Shown one piece after another: positions 20,690-34,400 of a DNA stretch of 64,000 nucleotides. The notes under the pieces were generated by a model that saw only the letters and a program-made list of their open reading frames with translations, was not told where the DNA came from and made no database searches. The stretch spans positions 45,079,001 to 45,143,000 of the forward strand of contig OY987265.1 of the NCBI GenBank assembly GCA_963920665.1, given 5' to 3'. Each line of letters opens with the position of its first letter. Positions within the stretch are counted from its first letter, which is position 1. The position numbers and the translations under genes are program-made. The DNA comes from Straminergon stramineum. Lineage: Eukaryota; Streptophyta; Bryopsida; Hypnales; Calliergonaceae.

Positions 20690-22189
20690 ATATGAGTTGT
20701 GAATAGCACTCAAATGAAATATTCAAATTTTCTATCCATATATGTATCCAATTAGCAGTAAATGTGTTTCATTTAGGAGCTCTCACTTCAATTTGTATTT
20801 TTTCCAAGTAATACATGTATATCTAGATTCAATGAATTGTTTTTTCTTCAAGCATTGTGGATATTCCATAGAGTATGTCAAATGCTTCATTTGCGTACAT
20901 TAATGTACTCTAAACCTTGGATGACATTGAAATGGATTTTTGTGGAGTCTCTATGTAGAAGCTTGTATCTAGAATTCAAAACACGAGTTGAAATTGCTAT
21001 GTGCTCGAGTTTTTTCATCACTTATTCCTAGAGTATTTTTTAGCTTGTGCCAAAGTTTTTCGCACTCATTTGGTGTCTCAATACTAAGAGAAAATTTGGG
21101 GCTAAATATTGTCACGTTAGAAAAATATATGAGGCTCCTCTAAATCAAAAAAAATGAACTACACTTTGGGAGGGGGGGCTACAGACTTATGATTGCTATG
21201 GGCTTATTGGTTATCCGAAACATATAAAAATAGGGTATAGGTTATACTAATAATAATGCCTAAGGGATTGTGGGTTATTCCATTTTTAGAATTTATCCCT
21301 ATCTAGTAAACAAATGACTATTATATTTGAATTAGTTCTACATGTTTTGCAAATAGTTTCAATCTCTTTTTCTAATATGAGTTATATTTTTTCAAAATGT
21401 AAAGGTAAGATTTGATGATTTTTTAACTTTTGAATTTTCATACAAATAGAAAAAATAAAATAATCCAAGATTGCCCCCTACATATTGATAGGGTTTGCCC
21501 ATGACCTGAATTTTTAATACACATAAAACATGAAAATAGATCACATCATCAAAAATAATTTTTAAAGTTGAAATAAAATAGAAAACCTACTTAAAGATAT
21601 AATAGGTCCAAGCACACTAATAAAGTAATAGGAGCCAACTTGGGCATAACCACTACTTTTTTTGAAGAATCTTCATTCTAACTCTTGAATATGACTCAAA
21701 GTATGAAAAAACATTGTAGTGCATAGCTTTTAAGTTATGGCTCTTTGACATAATACAAAGAAAAAATAAGTGTATTAAGTTTTTAAGTGTTAAAAGGACA
21801 AAAAAGTACTTGTAACCACTACTTAATGGGATAAAGTAAGGACCCATTATGGATTACTTATGGACTATTTGGGATGAATAAACAACATTTTTTGGTAGAA
21901 CATTCCAATACTAATTCATTATAGATGACATATGGGCTATTTTGGATAAATAAGCAACATTTTGTAAATAGAATATTCCAATAAGGAACTCCATAAGCAC
22001 CTCACTAACGTCTCCATGTGGCTCCTATTAGCATGCTTGGACCCTAATTGTCTATCATATTAATTCATGGTAGTGAAGTCAAGGTCATCTATAGGTTGTC
22101 TAATGTAGTTGTACAATTCTAAAAATAAGAAAGGTGATGTCCTAACCCAATCATATATCCATGGCAATAGGCCCATAAATGTGGCTGAA
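20690..22189. other. AT-rich gene-free DNA
   Basis: No gene supported. Two diverged copies of a ~75-base unit (GGATTACTTATGGACTATTTGG...ATTCCAATA and GATGACATATGGGCTATTTTGG...ATTCCAATA) lie head to tail at about 21849-21985. Confidence 0.4.
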
Positions 22190-22576
22190 GTTTGAAGCAT
22201 TGATTAGTGGTCAAACTTCATCCATCCATAACATTAGTTAGGAATCTTGGAATGGGATGAACTTTATATTTATGAAATTGGCATGAATTGATTTGCAAAC
22301 TATAATAGAAAAATTTTAGACTATAGGTTTTCCTTCTAAATCCATAGTGGCATTAGTTAGTTTAGTTGACTATAGTTAGGCAAGGTTTAGGACTCCGTTG
22401 TGGAATTATTTCAAAGGAAATTATCTCTATTAGGAATTAGAAAAGATCAATTGCTTGGAAGGCATAAATGGACGATGCTTAGACACCTAGAGTAGGAGTA
22501 GTTTGATCAAAACCAAGAACCTAGTTGTGCTCGCAAATTAACCAAGGGTGGGTAAATTAGTGCTCGCAAGTTGCAA
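22190..22576 (+). repeat. Direct repeat, copy 2
   Basis: This is the second copy of the sequence at 17462-17836, about 4.7 kb downstream and in the same orientation. The pair could be old terminal repeats of an element or two insertions of one repeat family. Confidence 0.7.
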
Positions 22577-24358
22577 AGTAGATTCATCAATACAAAAACT
22601 AATTGAACCCTACATGTCATCATTGATTACTAAAATATCTATTAAACTTAAAAAAATCTTCATTTGAATATTTCCAACTCAATTTAAAAGTTTGGATTTC
22701 GACTTCAAAATGAGAAGGTTTAGATTTGATCTAAATTTAGATCTTTCTATATTTTACAATTTTGGGTTTGTGAGATTAGGATTTCTCTATCTTATAGTCA
22801 ATTTTAGGACAAATGCATAAATCAAGCAAAAAAAAACACAAAAAACTATTGTGGCCCAATTTGTAAACATCAAATTTGCAAGAATTTATATTCATTATAT
22901 AATCACGTTTCAATGTTTATAATATGTAATCGAGCCCTAATCTATTAGTTGTTTATCTTCATTTACAAGTTCTTCAACCCAATATGTGCTTTTGTATTTA
23001 ACTTCGTACTTCATTAAAATGTGTAAATTATATCTACATTTGCTATGTTGGAAGTTAAATGGTGAAAACCCTAATATAACATTTCATCTCTATTTTTGCA
23101 TGTGCATACATGCAAATGAGCAATTTGAGCAATTTTTTGTGAAAATTAGTAAAAAATCATTCAAAAAATAATAATTCCCAAACTTACATGTGAATTTGGT
23201 ATTCTTTAATTCACAAGAAGACACTCAAGTGTTGGATCAAACAAGGTGAAAATGACAACAATCAATTCAAAAAGGTTCTATTATCTAAATAGGAATATGT
23301 GAATGAATTTGAAATTTGTATTTACAAAATAACATGAAAACATCCCCAATCCAACATTGAAGCCTTGATTATCAAATTAATCTCATTCTACAAAATCAAA
23401 AGTCCTCTAATATTGTATACCATTCATTATATATAATAATGTTTTGTTATTAAAAATCTCATTTATAAAATCTAAGCTTGAGTATTGATCACAAGGGAAT
23501 AGAAGTCTAAAATCAAAGTATTAGTGGCCATTTGAAAAGTATTCAACGTGTTTTATTAATTTGAAGCTATCGATTTGTGTAATGATCTTAGATCACAGTA
23601 GTGAACCTTTATCATTGACTTAATTATATAAGTCTAAAAATTGATATATATTAGATACAAGCAACATTTGTATGTACACGTTGAAGTTAAAAACAAATAT
23701 AGCAATCAATTTTTCAAACTTTATCCAAATATAATGCAATTATTTTCTAAAAGATTCATCTTTGAAGACATTTGTTGCAAATTTTGCATATTTAGGTTTA
23801 AATTTCAAGCTCAATTGATGTTGCAACAATTTTTATTAACTAAAGTAGACTTTCAAAGGTATGAACTTTTTCTCTAATTTTGTTCCAAAAAAATTTGACT
23901 ATAAATATTTTGGAATTTTATTCACTATCAGATTTTTTTAATTCCTACATTTTTAAAAATATTTTTAATATTATTGATAAAAAAAAGTCAAAAACTAGTT
24001 TATATATTTTGAAATGATACATGAGTATTATAGATGATGATGAGTTTAACTTATTTAAAGTATAACCATGTATCTAATATTTCAATATAAAATCAAGATT
24101 GATATTTCAAGTGTGTTGATGGATGATTGTAGGAAAAGAATTGTGGAGATTATTTATTAATTGCTTGATGGCAAAGTTGTAAAAAAAAAAGATATATACA
24201 TTAATATGCAATAAAATGGCTCAAAATTCTAAGGTTAAATGCTTCAATTACATTCATCTTGATATATGTATTCAAAGAAGAAAAGAAAAATTTGGAATGA
24301 TTATTGGAAGTTTGGGTTTTAGTTTAATAATAATTGTAAGAAATTCGTTTTGATGCAG
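22577..24358. other. AT-rich DNA upstream of the first placed dynein exon
   Basis: The first exon or exons and the promoter of the dynein gene should be here or further upstream, but the N-terminus is poorly conserved and I could not place them. A weak exon candidate at about 23797-23859 was not accepted. Confidence 0.4.
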
Positions 24359-27300
24359 ATTAATGTTTTGGAACCCACAGTTATGGCCTTGTTTGAACCA
24401 AAAGTAGGCGATATGACAAGAGAAGAAGCCATTGAAAGGTTCGACTATGTGAATATATATAAATATCATAAGGCATTGGCATCACAACAAATGGTCATTA
24501 TAATTGCAATTACGTAACCACCAATGACATTAGAAATCATTTTTTTTCAAAACTTATAAAACAAGTATGAAGTATATATGGTATGTCAACAAATGTAACT
24601 AAATGTTGTACATTTTTCCTATTGTTGGAATTTTGCAAGAACTTATTTGGTATAAAATCAATCATCATCTTTTTTTATTTTTTAGCAGGATAAAGCGTTA
24701 TTATTTACTACAAGATCTTGCAAAATTATTTGATGAAAAAGATTTTGATTCAAATGAATTTATATTAGAAACTTTAGATGAAGAAAAAGGACACTTACCT
24801 TTGTTTTTATTTGACAACGAAGACTTTGAAACTCGAACTCCATCTCAATGGTAATTATAAAATTATGCAATTTTTAATTGAAATTATAACCTCTACCATC
24901 GTTTTTTAATTCTTTCTTTTTTCAATTTTCAATTCACAGATTGGTTCAAGGTATTTAATCTTGCCATAAAATATTATAATTTCTTCAAATATAATTTCTA
25001 AAATTATCTACATTTAAAAAAATTTGGTACTATTTTTCTTTACCTCAAAGCACTCACAACCCTTTTTAATATATACATCTTGAAAAAAATTAGAAAGAAC
25101 CATTAAAAAAATTAGAAAAATTTCATTATTTGTTGTGTTGTTATATATATAAGTTTTTTCTTGAGGATGGCTAATAAAAAAATTGAATCCATACTTAACA
25201 TAATAATAGAGTAATAAATCCAAACTAAAATGCGATTGATTTTTATAAAATTATATCACTCATTCATTTTCGTGTCTAACAAAACTTATGTCACTTTACA
25301 CCATTTATTTATTTTCAATACAATTTGAATATGTAATATTCAATTTATACTTGACACTATCAAGCTGACCATCTTTCAAATGCAGGGTTGATAAAACTAT
25401 TCCTATTCCTGCAAAAGCATTGTATATAAAAACTGATGGCACAATAGAATGGAAAATAGCAAATATTGTAGATTATCGTGAGGAGAATAATACCTATTTG
25501 GTGAAGTGGAATGACATTGAAGAAAAAAAATGGTTGCAAAGGTAATTACCTTCATTATCTCTGTATTTTTCAATTGATTGGTATATTTTATTTCTAAATA
25601 TCTATTTATTTTCCAAAATTTTAGCATGGTTAGGATAAATCATATTCTAAAGTTAATTTATTTATCAATTTTAAAAAAAATTCTTTATTTCATATTTAAA
25701 AGTGTCAAAGATAAACATACTTGACCAAGTTCATTTCTTAAATTTTATATTAGCCATCTATTCTTGATTAGAAACATTTGGATTTTAAAAGTTTATTAAG
25801 TTATCAAATGATTAAAAGTGTAATAATAGATTTTATTCTAAAAATTCATATTTTTTATTTGAACTCATGGCATTTCACCTCTTAAGGATTTGAGGGTAGT
25901 TTAACCCCTAAATGCCTAAGGCACCACATTCTAGTGTTTAGAAAACTTTGAAGTTAAGTAGAACCCAACCAAATTGCTATTATTATTAGTTATATTTTTG
26001 GAGAACTCTTTTTGAAGTCTAATTTCATGATTAAGAAGCCGATCTTCAAAATGAAGGATTGTGATTTTTCTATTCAAGATTTTGTGCAAGGATGCTCATT
26101 GCAATCTTGACCTCCCATAGTCTTGAGGGCTCTTGGAAATGAGCTTCAAATACACTAGATCTTGGAGGAAAAATCACATTAGAAATTCATTTAAAAAAAT
26201 TGTAGAATAGATTTTGAAAAACCGTAAATTGATTGGGGTTGTGCATGCTAAGCCCTACAACCTCATATTTTTTTAGTGACCAACTTTTTAGAGTTCACAT
26301 GCAAAAAGAGAATTGAAAAATTTTCATTCTTTTAACACCATCATGATCAAACATTATAATCTTTCAATCCGTATGTGATATTGTTCAATTTTCTTTTCCT
26401 ATGTGATCTCTAACATGTCTAGTTTGAATTTGTATGGTTACAATTCAAAAGAAATTGGTATAACTTATGAAAATGTTTACTTTTTGTTCAATTTAGAACA
26501 AACTTCAAGAAGCTCCAAACAAGCCTTGGGCATCTAGGGGTTAAACTCCACAAATTGTAAAGATGTATAATAAAATGAAACTGAGAGTAATAATTAATGA
26601 TGACTTTCAAACTTGTAAATTGTGATCTATAAATTACATCCATATGATTAGATCACTTGCTACACTACTTAATACTTTCCAATAAAACTTGAAACTATGG
26701 GTTGAAAATACTTTCTATAATTGATTCTAAATTGAATATTTGTAATTTTTTTTAATTCTTTGAGTTCAAAATGTTAAATTGTAGTTATATAGATCTTTTA
26801 AGATTACAGTTTTTCTTATTTATTCAAATCAATTTGAGGGATGAACTTTGGAACTAAATAAGTGAGATAGTTTCCAAGGTTAGACATACTTATATCCCTT
26901 GAATTGTAGAGGATTTGCTAAAGAAAGTTGTGAAATCTATACCATATAAGTGTAGAAGAATTTACAAAAGAATTTTGATGGAGGAAAATATGAAGATTGT
27001 TTGTGCTCAAGACATGTTTGTGTTCATGTGTTATTTGAAATTGAATATGTCATCTTTTAGGGGGTTTGAAATAACTTCATTTATTAAAAAATATTATATA
27101 TAATGATACTCATTTGAAATTCAACACCAATTGATTTGAAATCTAATTGTAAAGATTTATATTAATTTTATAAATAAATATTGATTAATGATTACTTGAG
27201 CCACTTGCAAGCCTCCAAAAGGACTAGTTTAAGAAAAAAAAATTATACATATTACCTTGGTTTCTATTTTTATTTACAATAAATTTCATTTATTTTTTTT

Positions 27301-30300
27301 AGTAACAAAATTTCAACCTAATGAGATTCTATAATCATTCTTGAAGTTTGTATTGATTTAATGAAATTCTTATACAATTTTAAAACCTTGATTTATGTAA
27401 TTATTTTCAGATTTTTTAGTATATTTTTCCTTGTAAAAGGTTGGAGGAAATAATTTCAAAAATAAATCAATGAAAATTTCAAAAAACAATTTTTTTTTCA
27501 TACATCAAATATATAGGGAAATGTTACAATTTTGATTTTTACTAATGCATGTCTTCTCAAAAACACATTTGGTAGAAATCTATCAAAAAAATTTATAGTT
27601 ATACTGCGTAAATTTCACATGTGACCTAATAATAATACAAACTTATGCTTGGAATGTAAATGTTGCAGAATATATGTGTGCTTCTCAGCTGAAAATCCAT
27701 TTCGTTTTGTAGATCGAATTGTTTATGCTGCAAAATCACGTAGAGTAGCTAAAGTGAAGATGGTAATCAATTTTAAAATTCATTACATATTGTAGAGATT
27801 CTTATCTTTGAACTTTGAATAGATGTGATTCTTTATGAATGCTTAAAGTGATATTTCTATGAATGTAGAAATTTCAAAAATACATTAATTGTATGCCCAT
27901 TGAAGATATTCCAACACTTAATGACAACCAAGTTAAGCATATAAAAGAATATGTTTACAATACAAAGGCTATGATAGAGCGCAATGAGGATTTAACTCAA
28001 CTTCTACGGGAAGCTAATCTAGATTATGCTCGTGTTATGAATAAATTGGTGTTTGTAGAGAATTTAAAACAACAAGATGATCTTTCACAAGAGTTTACTG
28101 TGGATTTAGATGAACCACTATTTATTGATACATCTAAGTTTGAAGTACCAAGGTAGAATTATTGAATCTTTTTTAAATTGTATACCATTCAATTCTTCAC
28201 TACTTTAAATATAATATTTCTTATGTAGTGTTTAATATCTTGGCTTAATGAATATGTAGGTATGGCACTCTACAAATTCCAAAATATGCATTTGAAGAAA
28301 AGAAAAATGAATTTTTTTTCACTTCTAATCTTACAAGAAGAGAAGTAGTTTTTGCTACAATAAAAGTAACAACTGAGTGCCATAAAATTTTGAAGTTGAC
28401 AATCTTACAAACTCATTACACAAAAAGTTTAAAGCTAGAAGAATTTGAGCAAATGCAAACTACAACAGCTGATCAAGCAGCTGCACATCTAAAAGAAAGG
28501 TAAGAAAAAAATATAACTTTCATTCTAATTTTTGGTGTGTATATACACATACATGTACTTATTTTTCGAATGTTTGGAAAAGACAGTTGGATAACTATTC
28601 TCAAGAACATATTAAAATCTACTTTCAAAGATGTTGGCAAAGGGTGGTTTAACATCAAGGAGACAAACATCGATGCTTACAACTTTAGCAAAATGAAAAG
28701 GTATTTAACTATGATTAAATTTTTGATGGAAGATTCTTTACGATTTTTGACCGAAGACATGCTACACAGATACACTCACTTTATTGAACGACATTGTGAT
28801 GCACCTCTTATTGAAGTGAAATCTATAAACAATGTTACATGCAAATGGTCAGACATTGATTTTTCTGCAGTAAGTATTCATTTAATATCCATACAAATTT
28901 TCCTTATTTATAATTTGAATACTCATATGTTTGAAAATTTTAGTCATAGGAATAGTTTATTCATTGGATTTTTATAATATTTCAAAGTAGTGTATAATAT
29001 ATACAGGTTATACTTATTCTACTTCTAAACATCAAAAGGTGCTTGAGTTTTTGGAAGTATAAATTGTTTTTTGAATGATGATTGATGTGTAAAAGAATGT
29101 AATATCTGTTGTAACACTTTTAGAAATGCTCCAAAATTATTTCTTATTTCTTATTTCTTAATTTGAATTGAAAATATTGTGAAAAAATCTTTACTATCAA
29201 ATTGTATCAAAATTTTCATAATTTGGTGTACTAACCTTCAAAATAATCTATAAATTTATTTTATCTAAGTGATTGAAATGAATTCCTATGATATTGTAAT
29301 TAAAATATTGAAACCATTGTATTTAAAACAATATTCAAATTGTGTTAATGATGTAACATTTTTCCTAATTGTAGATGGTTAAAAAACCACCACTTTTCTC
29401 TTTAGAGGTAATAATTGTTGACAATAAAAGTTTTGATTATAGTACCCGAATTTCAAGATTTGAAGAAGTGACAAATGGTGCAATAGATCATTGCATAAAT
29501 TCATTGCAAGAAATACCTCAAATTCATACATACGTAATGGATAAATTAAAATGGAGTACACGTCCTAATATTGTAGCAGTGGCACTAGATGAACCATTAG
29601 TTCAAAAACTTAAACTTAAAGTCCAGGTTCCATTTTTATGCATTACAAACATTTTTTGTATTAAATTCAAAATCCTAAGTCTTATTATAATACTTGATTC
29701 AAAATCAATATTTTATATATGTAATTGAAATTCATGACACTCAAATATTTCTTACATGATTTTTTTAATACAAAAGGAAGCTACAAAAAAGGCAATGCAC
29801 CATATAACTTTGTACTTGGAACTTTGGGCAATTTACGAAGAACAATTACAAGTGGATGTTAAAGCTTATAAAGCTGATTTGGAACATAAGAAAGTAGAAT
29901 TAAAGCAATTGCTTGTAGAAGTTGAAACTCATAGAAAAGATTTGGATGAATTGGATAGATGGTTTGTCATTATTTTATTTAGTATTTATGAAATGAATTT
30001 CAAAATATTATTTAAAAAGTTAGTAAATTTTTTGATGCAACTGGAATATAGTTTTTATTGAAATGTATATAAACTATATGTTTTCTTGCAGCATTCCAAA
30101 TGCCATAGAATTTGGATGTTTTGTGATCAATAATCAAAAAGTACGAAAATTTTTGATGACCAAAAAACAACAACTTATAGACTTAGGTTTTTCTTCTTTT
30201 CTCTTGAAATTTAAATATAGTTTATGAATTTATTTTTTAATCCATAAAATAATTCTTGAATTCTATTTAAGTTGGAAATAATATTGAGTTAGTTATAAGT

Positions 30301-31436
30301 GTGTTCTTCATTTGCAAACTGTAGTTCTCTTGATGATTTCAAAAACTCCAAAAGACTTGGGCTTTAAAATTGGACACAAATTTGAGGCCATTGAAACACA
30401 ACTAAAGACAAAAACAAATACTCCAGAAGATGTTGATGCTTTGAAACAAGCAATGGTGACTATGCCAATGAAAATACATGAGCTTAGTGGAGAAATTGAA
30501 TCTACTGAGGTATAAATGTACATGTTAAAGCTCTTTATCATTTTTTTAATCATTTTTTTCATTGCTTCATAAATTTATATTGAAACACTACCTGTAATCC
30601 TAATTTAGAAGTTAACTACCAAAACATTAAAAATCATCATTGTTTTGTTCACTTTTTATGTTTTCAACATTTATTTTTAAATAAAATATTGATATATCAA
30701 CAAAATTATTGAAATTAATATTAAGCAATTTAATTGAATAGAATATTATTTTATTTGGTTTTTTGTTTCAAACACACAATTTTTGAAAAGTTATTGCAAT
30801 TGTACAAGCGAATAATTTGTTCATTGATATCTAATTTTAATTAAATCAAATAAACCAAAGAAAAAATTATATTTCAAATGACTATTTATACCTTTTGAAT
30901 TTTTCACCCTTATTTGAGTCTTTGTTAACATTATTCTCCTCCCACCTATACAATCAATTTATATGTTTGTATTTCAAATTTCCTTACAATGATCTACATT
31001 TATCTTATTAGAATTTAGATATATGCAAATGGGAAAAAATCCTTAAATTGAAAAAATATATGTATTTAACAATCAAATAAGTCAACAAGAATTTGAAAAG
31101 AAATGTACTTTAATTCTATTCATAGAACTAAATATAAAAATGTTGAATATTATATATATATATATAATTGTAAATGATATTTGGTTTCAGATTTACTATC
31201 AATCTCTCGAAGGATTACAATTTTCACTAAATGATAACGATTTCACTCAAAAGTGGACTCTCTTAACTTGGCCTTTAAAGATTGAAAAACAAATGGAAAA
31301 AACTTTAAAGGTTCTAGCTAATGATAATGAGCGCTACCAAAAAGAAATGGAAGGAGAACAAGCATTATTTGGCAATCAGATGGAAAGTCTTGATACTGCT
31401 GTTACAAATTTTGTATCATTTGTTGATATGGAAAAT
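24359..31436 (+). CDS. Dynein exons 1-12: N-terminal tail
   Basis: The tail carries DNAH1-specific landmarks: [19 protein letters not shown] in exon 2, IPAKAL in exon 3, [14 protein letters not shown] in exon 4, YINCMP and [12 protein letters not shown] in exon 5, LEEFEQMQ in exon 6, and [26 protein letters not shown] in exon 7. The exon 6/7 join uses the acceptor GACAG before TTGG at 28587. This part binds partners and fixes the dynein to its A-tubule site. Upstream exons are missing. Confidence 0.9.
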
Positions 31437-34400
31437 GTAAGTTTTTAATCACTTCTATAACATTTGAAAGAAATAGTCGCTAATAGTAACACAAAGAAAT
31501 TTTCAAAAATAGTCCAAAATAAATGAAAACATATACATATACATAGTTCAATTTATTGACTTTCAAGTTAAAGGAAGCCAAAAAAAAGACCGTTTGTCCT
31601 AATCTTATGATATTGATGTTAGTAAAGTACATAATATATAAAATTATAAGTTTAAACTACATGCAATTTTTTTATATCATTGTGTATTCCTTAACCAATA
31701 ATTTTTCTTTATTAATCTTGATTAGGTCGATAGAATTGCCACTGATGCTCGTAATCTTAATAATCGGCTTAAAAAGGCTCAAGAACTAACACGTCAATTT
31801 AATTCAAGAGAACTTTTATTTGGAGTTGAAACAACCGACTATAGCCGATTGAAAGCAATTGTTGAACAATTTGCACCTTTTTTCTACTTGTGGGATACAG
31901 CTGAATCTTGGAAATCATCATACCAAAGTTGGATGAATGATCCCTTTGATACTTTGAATGCTGAAGAAATAGATGAAAAAGTCAATGGTTGGTTCAAGGG
32001 ACTATTTAAAACACTTCATGATTTTCAAAAGCGTGAAATTGTATCTCAAGCTACATCTTGTGAACTCATCCGACAACAGGTGCACACAATGATTGATTCA
32101 TGTTAATGATAAGAAAAGTGTAACCATGAGGCTCTCTCGTAGATTACTTTATTGCCCAATCAGACCCCACATCCCCACTCCAACCAAACACTAACTACGT
32201 TGAGCAGTGAGAATGTGGTTGTAGATAGGATTTAGAAACTCAAATTCTGAAACCAAATTCAATGTCACAATGACAATGACAACAAGCTCAAAAGAGGTGA
32301 ATGCAGCCTTATGACTTAGCACATGCTTGGCTTCCCCCTCAAAAATCCACAACTGTCAAATCTAGCAATAAAAAATTCAACACCCCCTCGTGAATCCCTC
32401 CATCCATTGATAAAAAAATTTCTTGAAGAACCTGAGTCATCAATCTTGAAGTGGAAAAAGTTAGACCCCACTTTCTAGCTGCTAATTTTGATGTAGATAC
32501 AATTATAGAATACATACAAAAATATATGGAAATTATATGGAAGTTATATGGAATACACACAAAATACAGATATGAAATACATTTAGCAATCCCATATATC
32601 CCATATTGAATGGAGTCCTAGTTGCTTCTTGAAAAATACAAATATGGGGCAAACGGGTGGGTGGGGTATTAAATTATTAAGCACATTTCTTGATTCCAAA
32701 GCTCTTTAGTTTAAGCTTAAATGAAAATTTATTTTGAGCTCATTGTGACACTTATGCCAATGAACTCAAAAGAGGGAGTAACTAACTTAAGTTACCTTAC
32801 ACTAGGTAAACTTCCCCATTCCATACCAAATGGGAGCAAACCCATTGTTGGCTAAACTATGTTAGACAATGGTGTACATTTTACAACTTGAATGTACACC
32901 ACTAACATAATTTAGCCTAGCCCACAATGGGCTTGCTCCCATTTGATCCCGACATACCGTGAGAATTTTTTCTTATGTTGTTGTAATATTGTATTTGTGT
33001 TGTCAACTCCAGGTTGGTGATTTTAAGCCCTATTTACCATTGATTCATGGATTGCGGCAAGAAGGTATGCGAGAACGTCATTGGAAGACAATTTCAGATA
33101 ACTTGAATTTACCTGTTCAACCTTCTCCAGAATTTACATTGACAAAAGCCTTAGACATGGGATTGCTCCATCACATAGATATCATTCAAGAAGTTTCGGA
33201 ATTAGCTAGTAAAGAATTTGGTATAGAAATGGCTTTAAGAAAAATGCAACAAGAATGGATCCCTCTTGAAATGAAGGTTGATTTTGATTTTGATTTTGAT
33301 TTTATTACTCAAATAGACCAATGAACAAAAAAATTCATTTCTTATTTGTTTTACAAAATCTTTGGACTAAATTATAATTTATGTTTTTGTAATTTATATT
33401 TTTAGAATTATTTATTTATTATTTATATATATTTTTAATTTAGAAAAACTTGTATTTTTGAATTTTGTAATTTCCATTTCTAAAATTATTGGGATTTTTT
33501 TAATTATAGTTCCTTTTTTTCAACTAACTCAATAATGTGATATTGCTATAGATATCACCATACAAAGAAACAGGAACATATATTATGAAGATTGAAGAAT
33601 CCTATCTTCAACAATTAGATGATCATATAGTTTTAACACAATCAATAAGTTTTTCACCCTTTAAAAAACCTTTTGAAGATGAAATTGATAAATGGGAGGA
33701 AAATTTGGTTTTGGTATCTAATACTATCGAAGAATGGTTGAAAGTACAAAGACAATGGATGTACTTGGAACCTATTTTTAGTAGTGAAGACATCAAAACA
33801 CAATTACCTATTGAAAGCAAAAGATTTGATAACGTAGACATGGTCTATCGCAAGGCTCTTAGTTCGGCCTTTTCAGCACCACAAATCATCAATTTTTGTT
33901 CTAATAAAAGGTTGCTTGATCAATTTATTGAATCAAATAGAGTATGGCATTAACTTCTATTGTGTTTGTTTTTCATTTTCTGTAAATTATGCAAAAATAA
34001 TACCATTCAATAAATTTGAAGCATCTTTAGAAATTTAATGGTTGCATGGCATTATTGTATCATATTATTTTTATTGAAAACTTTATATTTGCAGTCTTTT
34101 TCTTAATATCTAATCATTGATGTTTATTTGCTTTGTATATAGCTTTTAGATTTAATACAGAAAGGACTTTCAGATTACTTAGAAACAAAGCGTTTGGCAT
34201 TTAGTCGTTTTTTTTTCCTTTCAAATGATGAATTGCTTCAAATTTTATCACAAGCCAAAAATCCATTAGCTGTACAACCTCATTTACGTAAATGCTTTGA
34301 GGCCATTGATCGATTGGACTTTATGGAAGATTTAACAATTACATCTATGAATTCTGGGGAAGGAGAAAAGGTATATAATATTAATTTATTTTTTAGTAAT

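Noticed and set aside
23797..23859. Possible dynein exon upstream of 24359
   Set aside because: It has a plausible acceptor and donor, but its phase does not join to the exon at 24359 and no conserved residues are seen.
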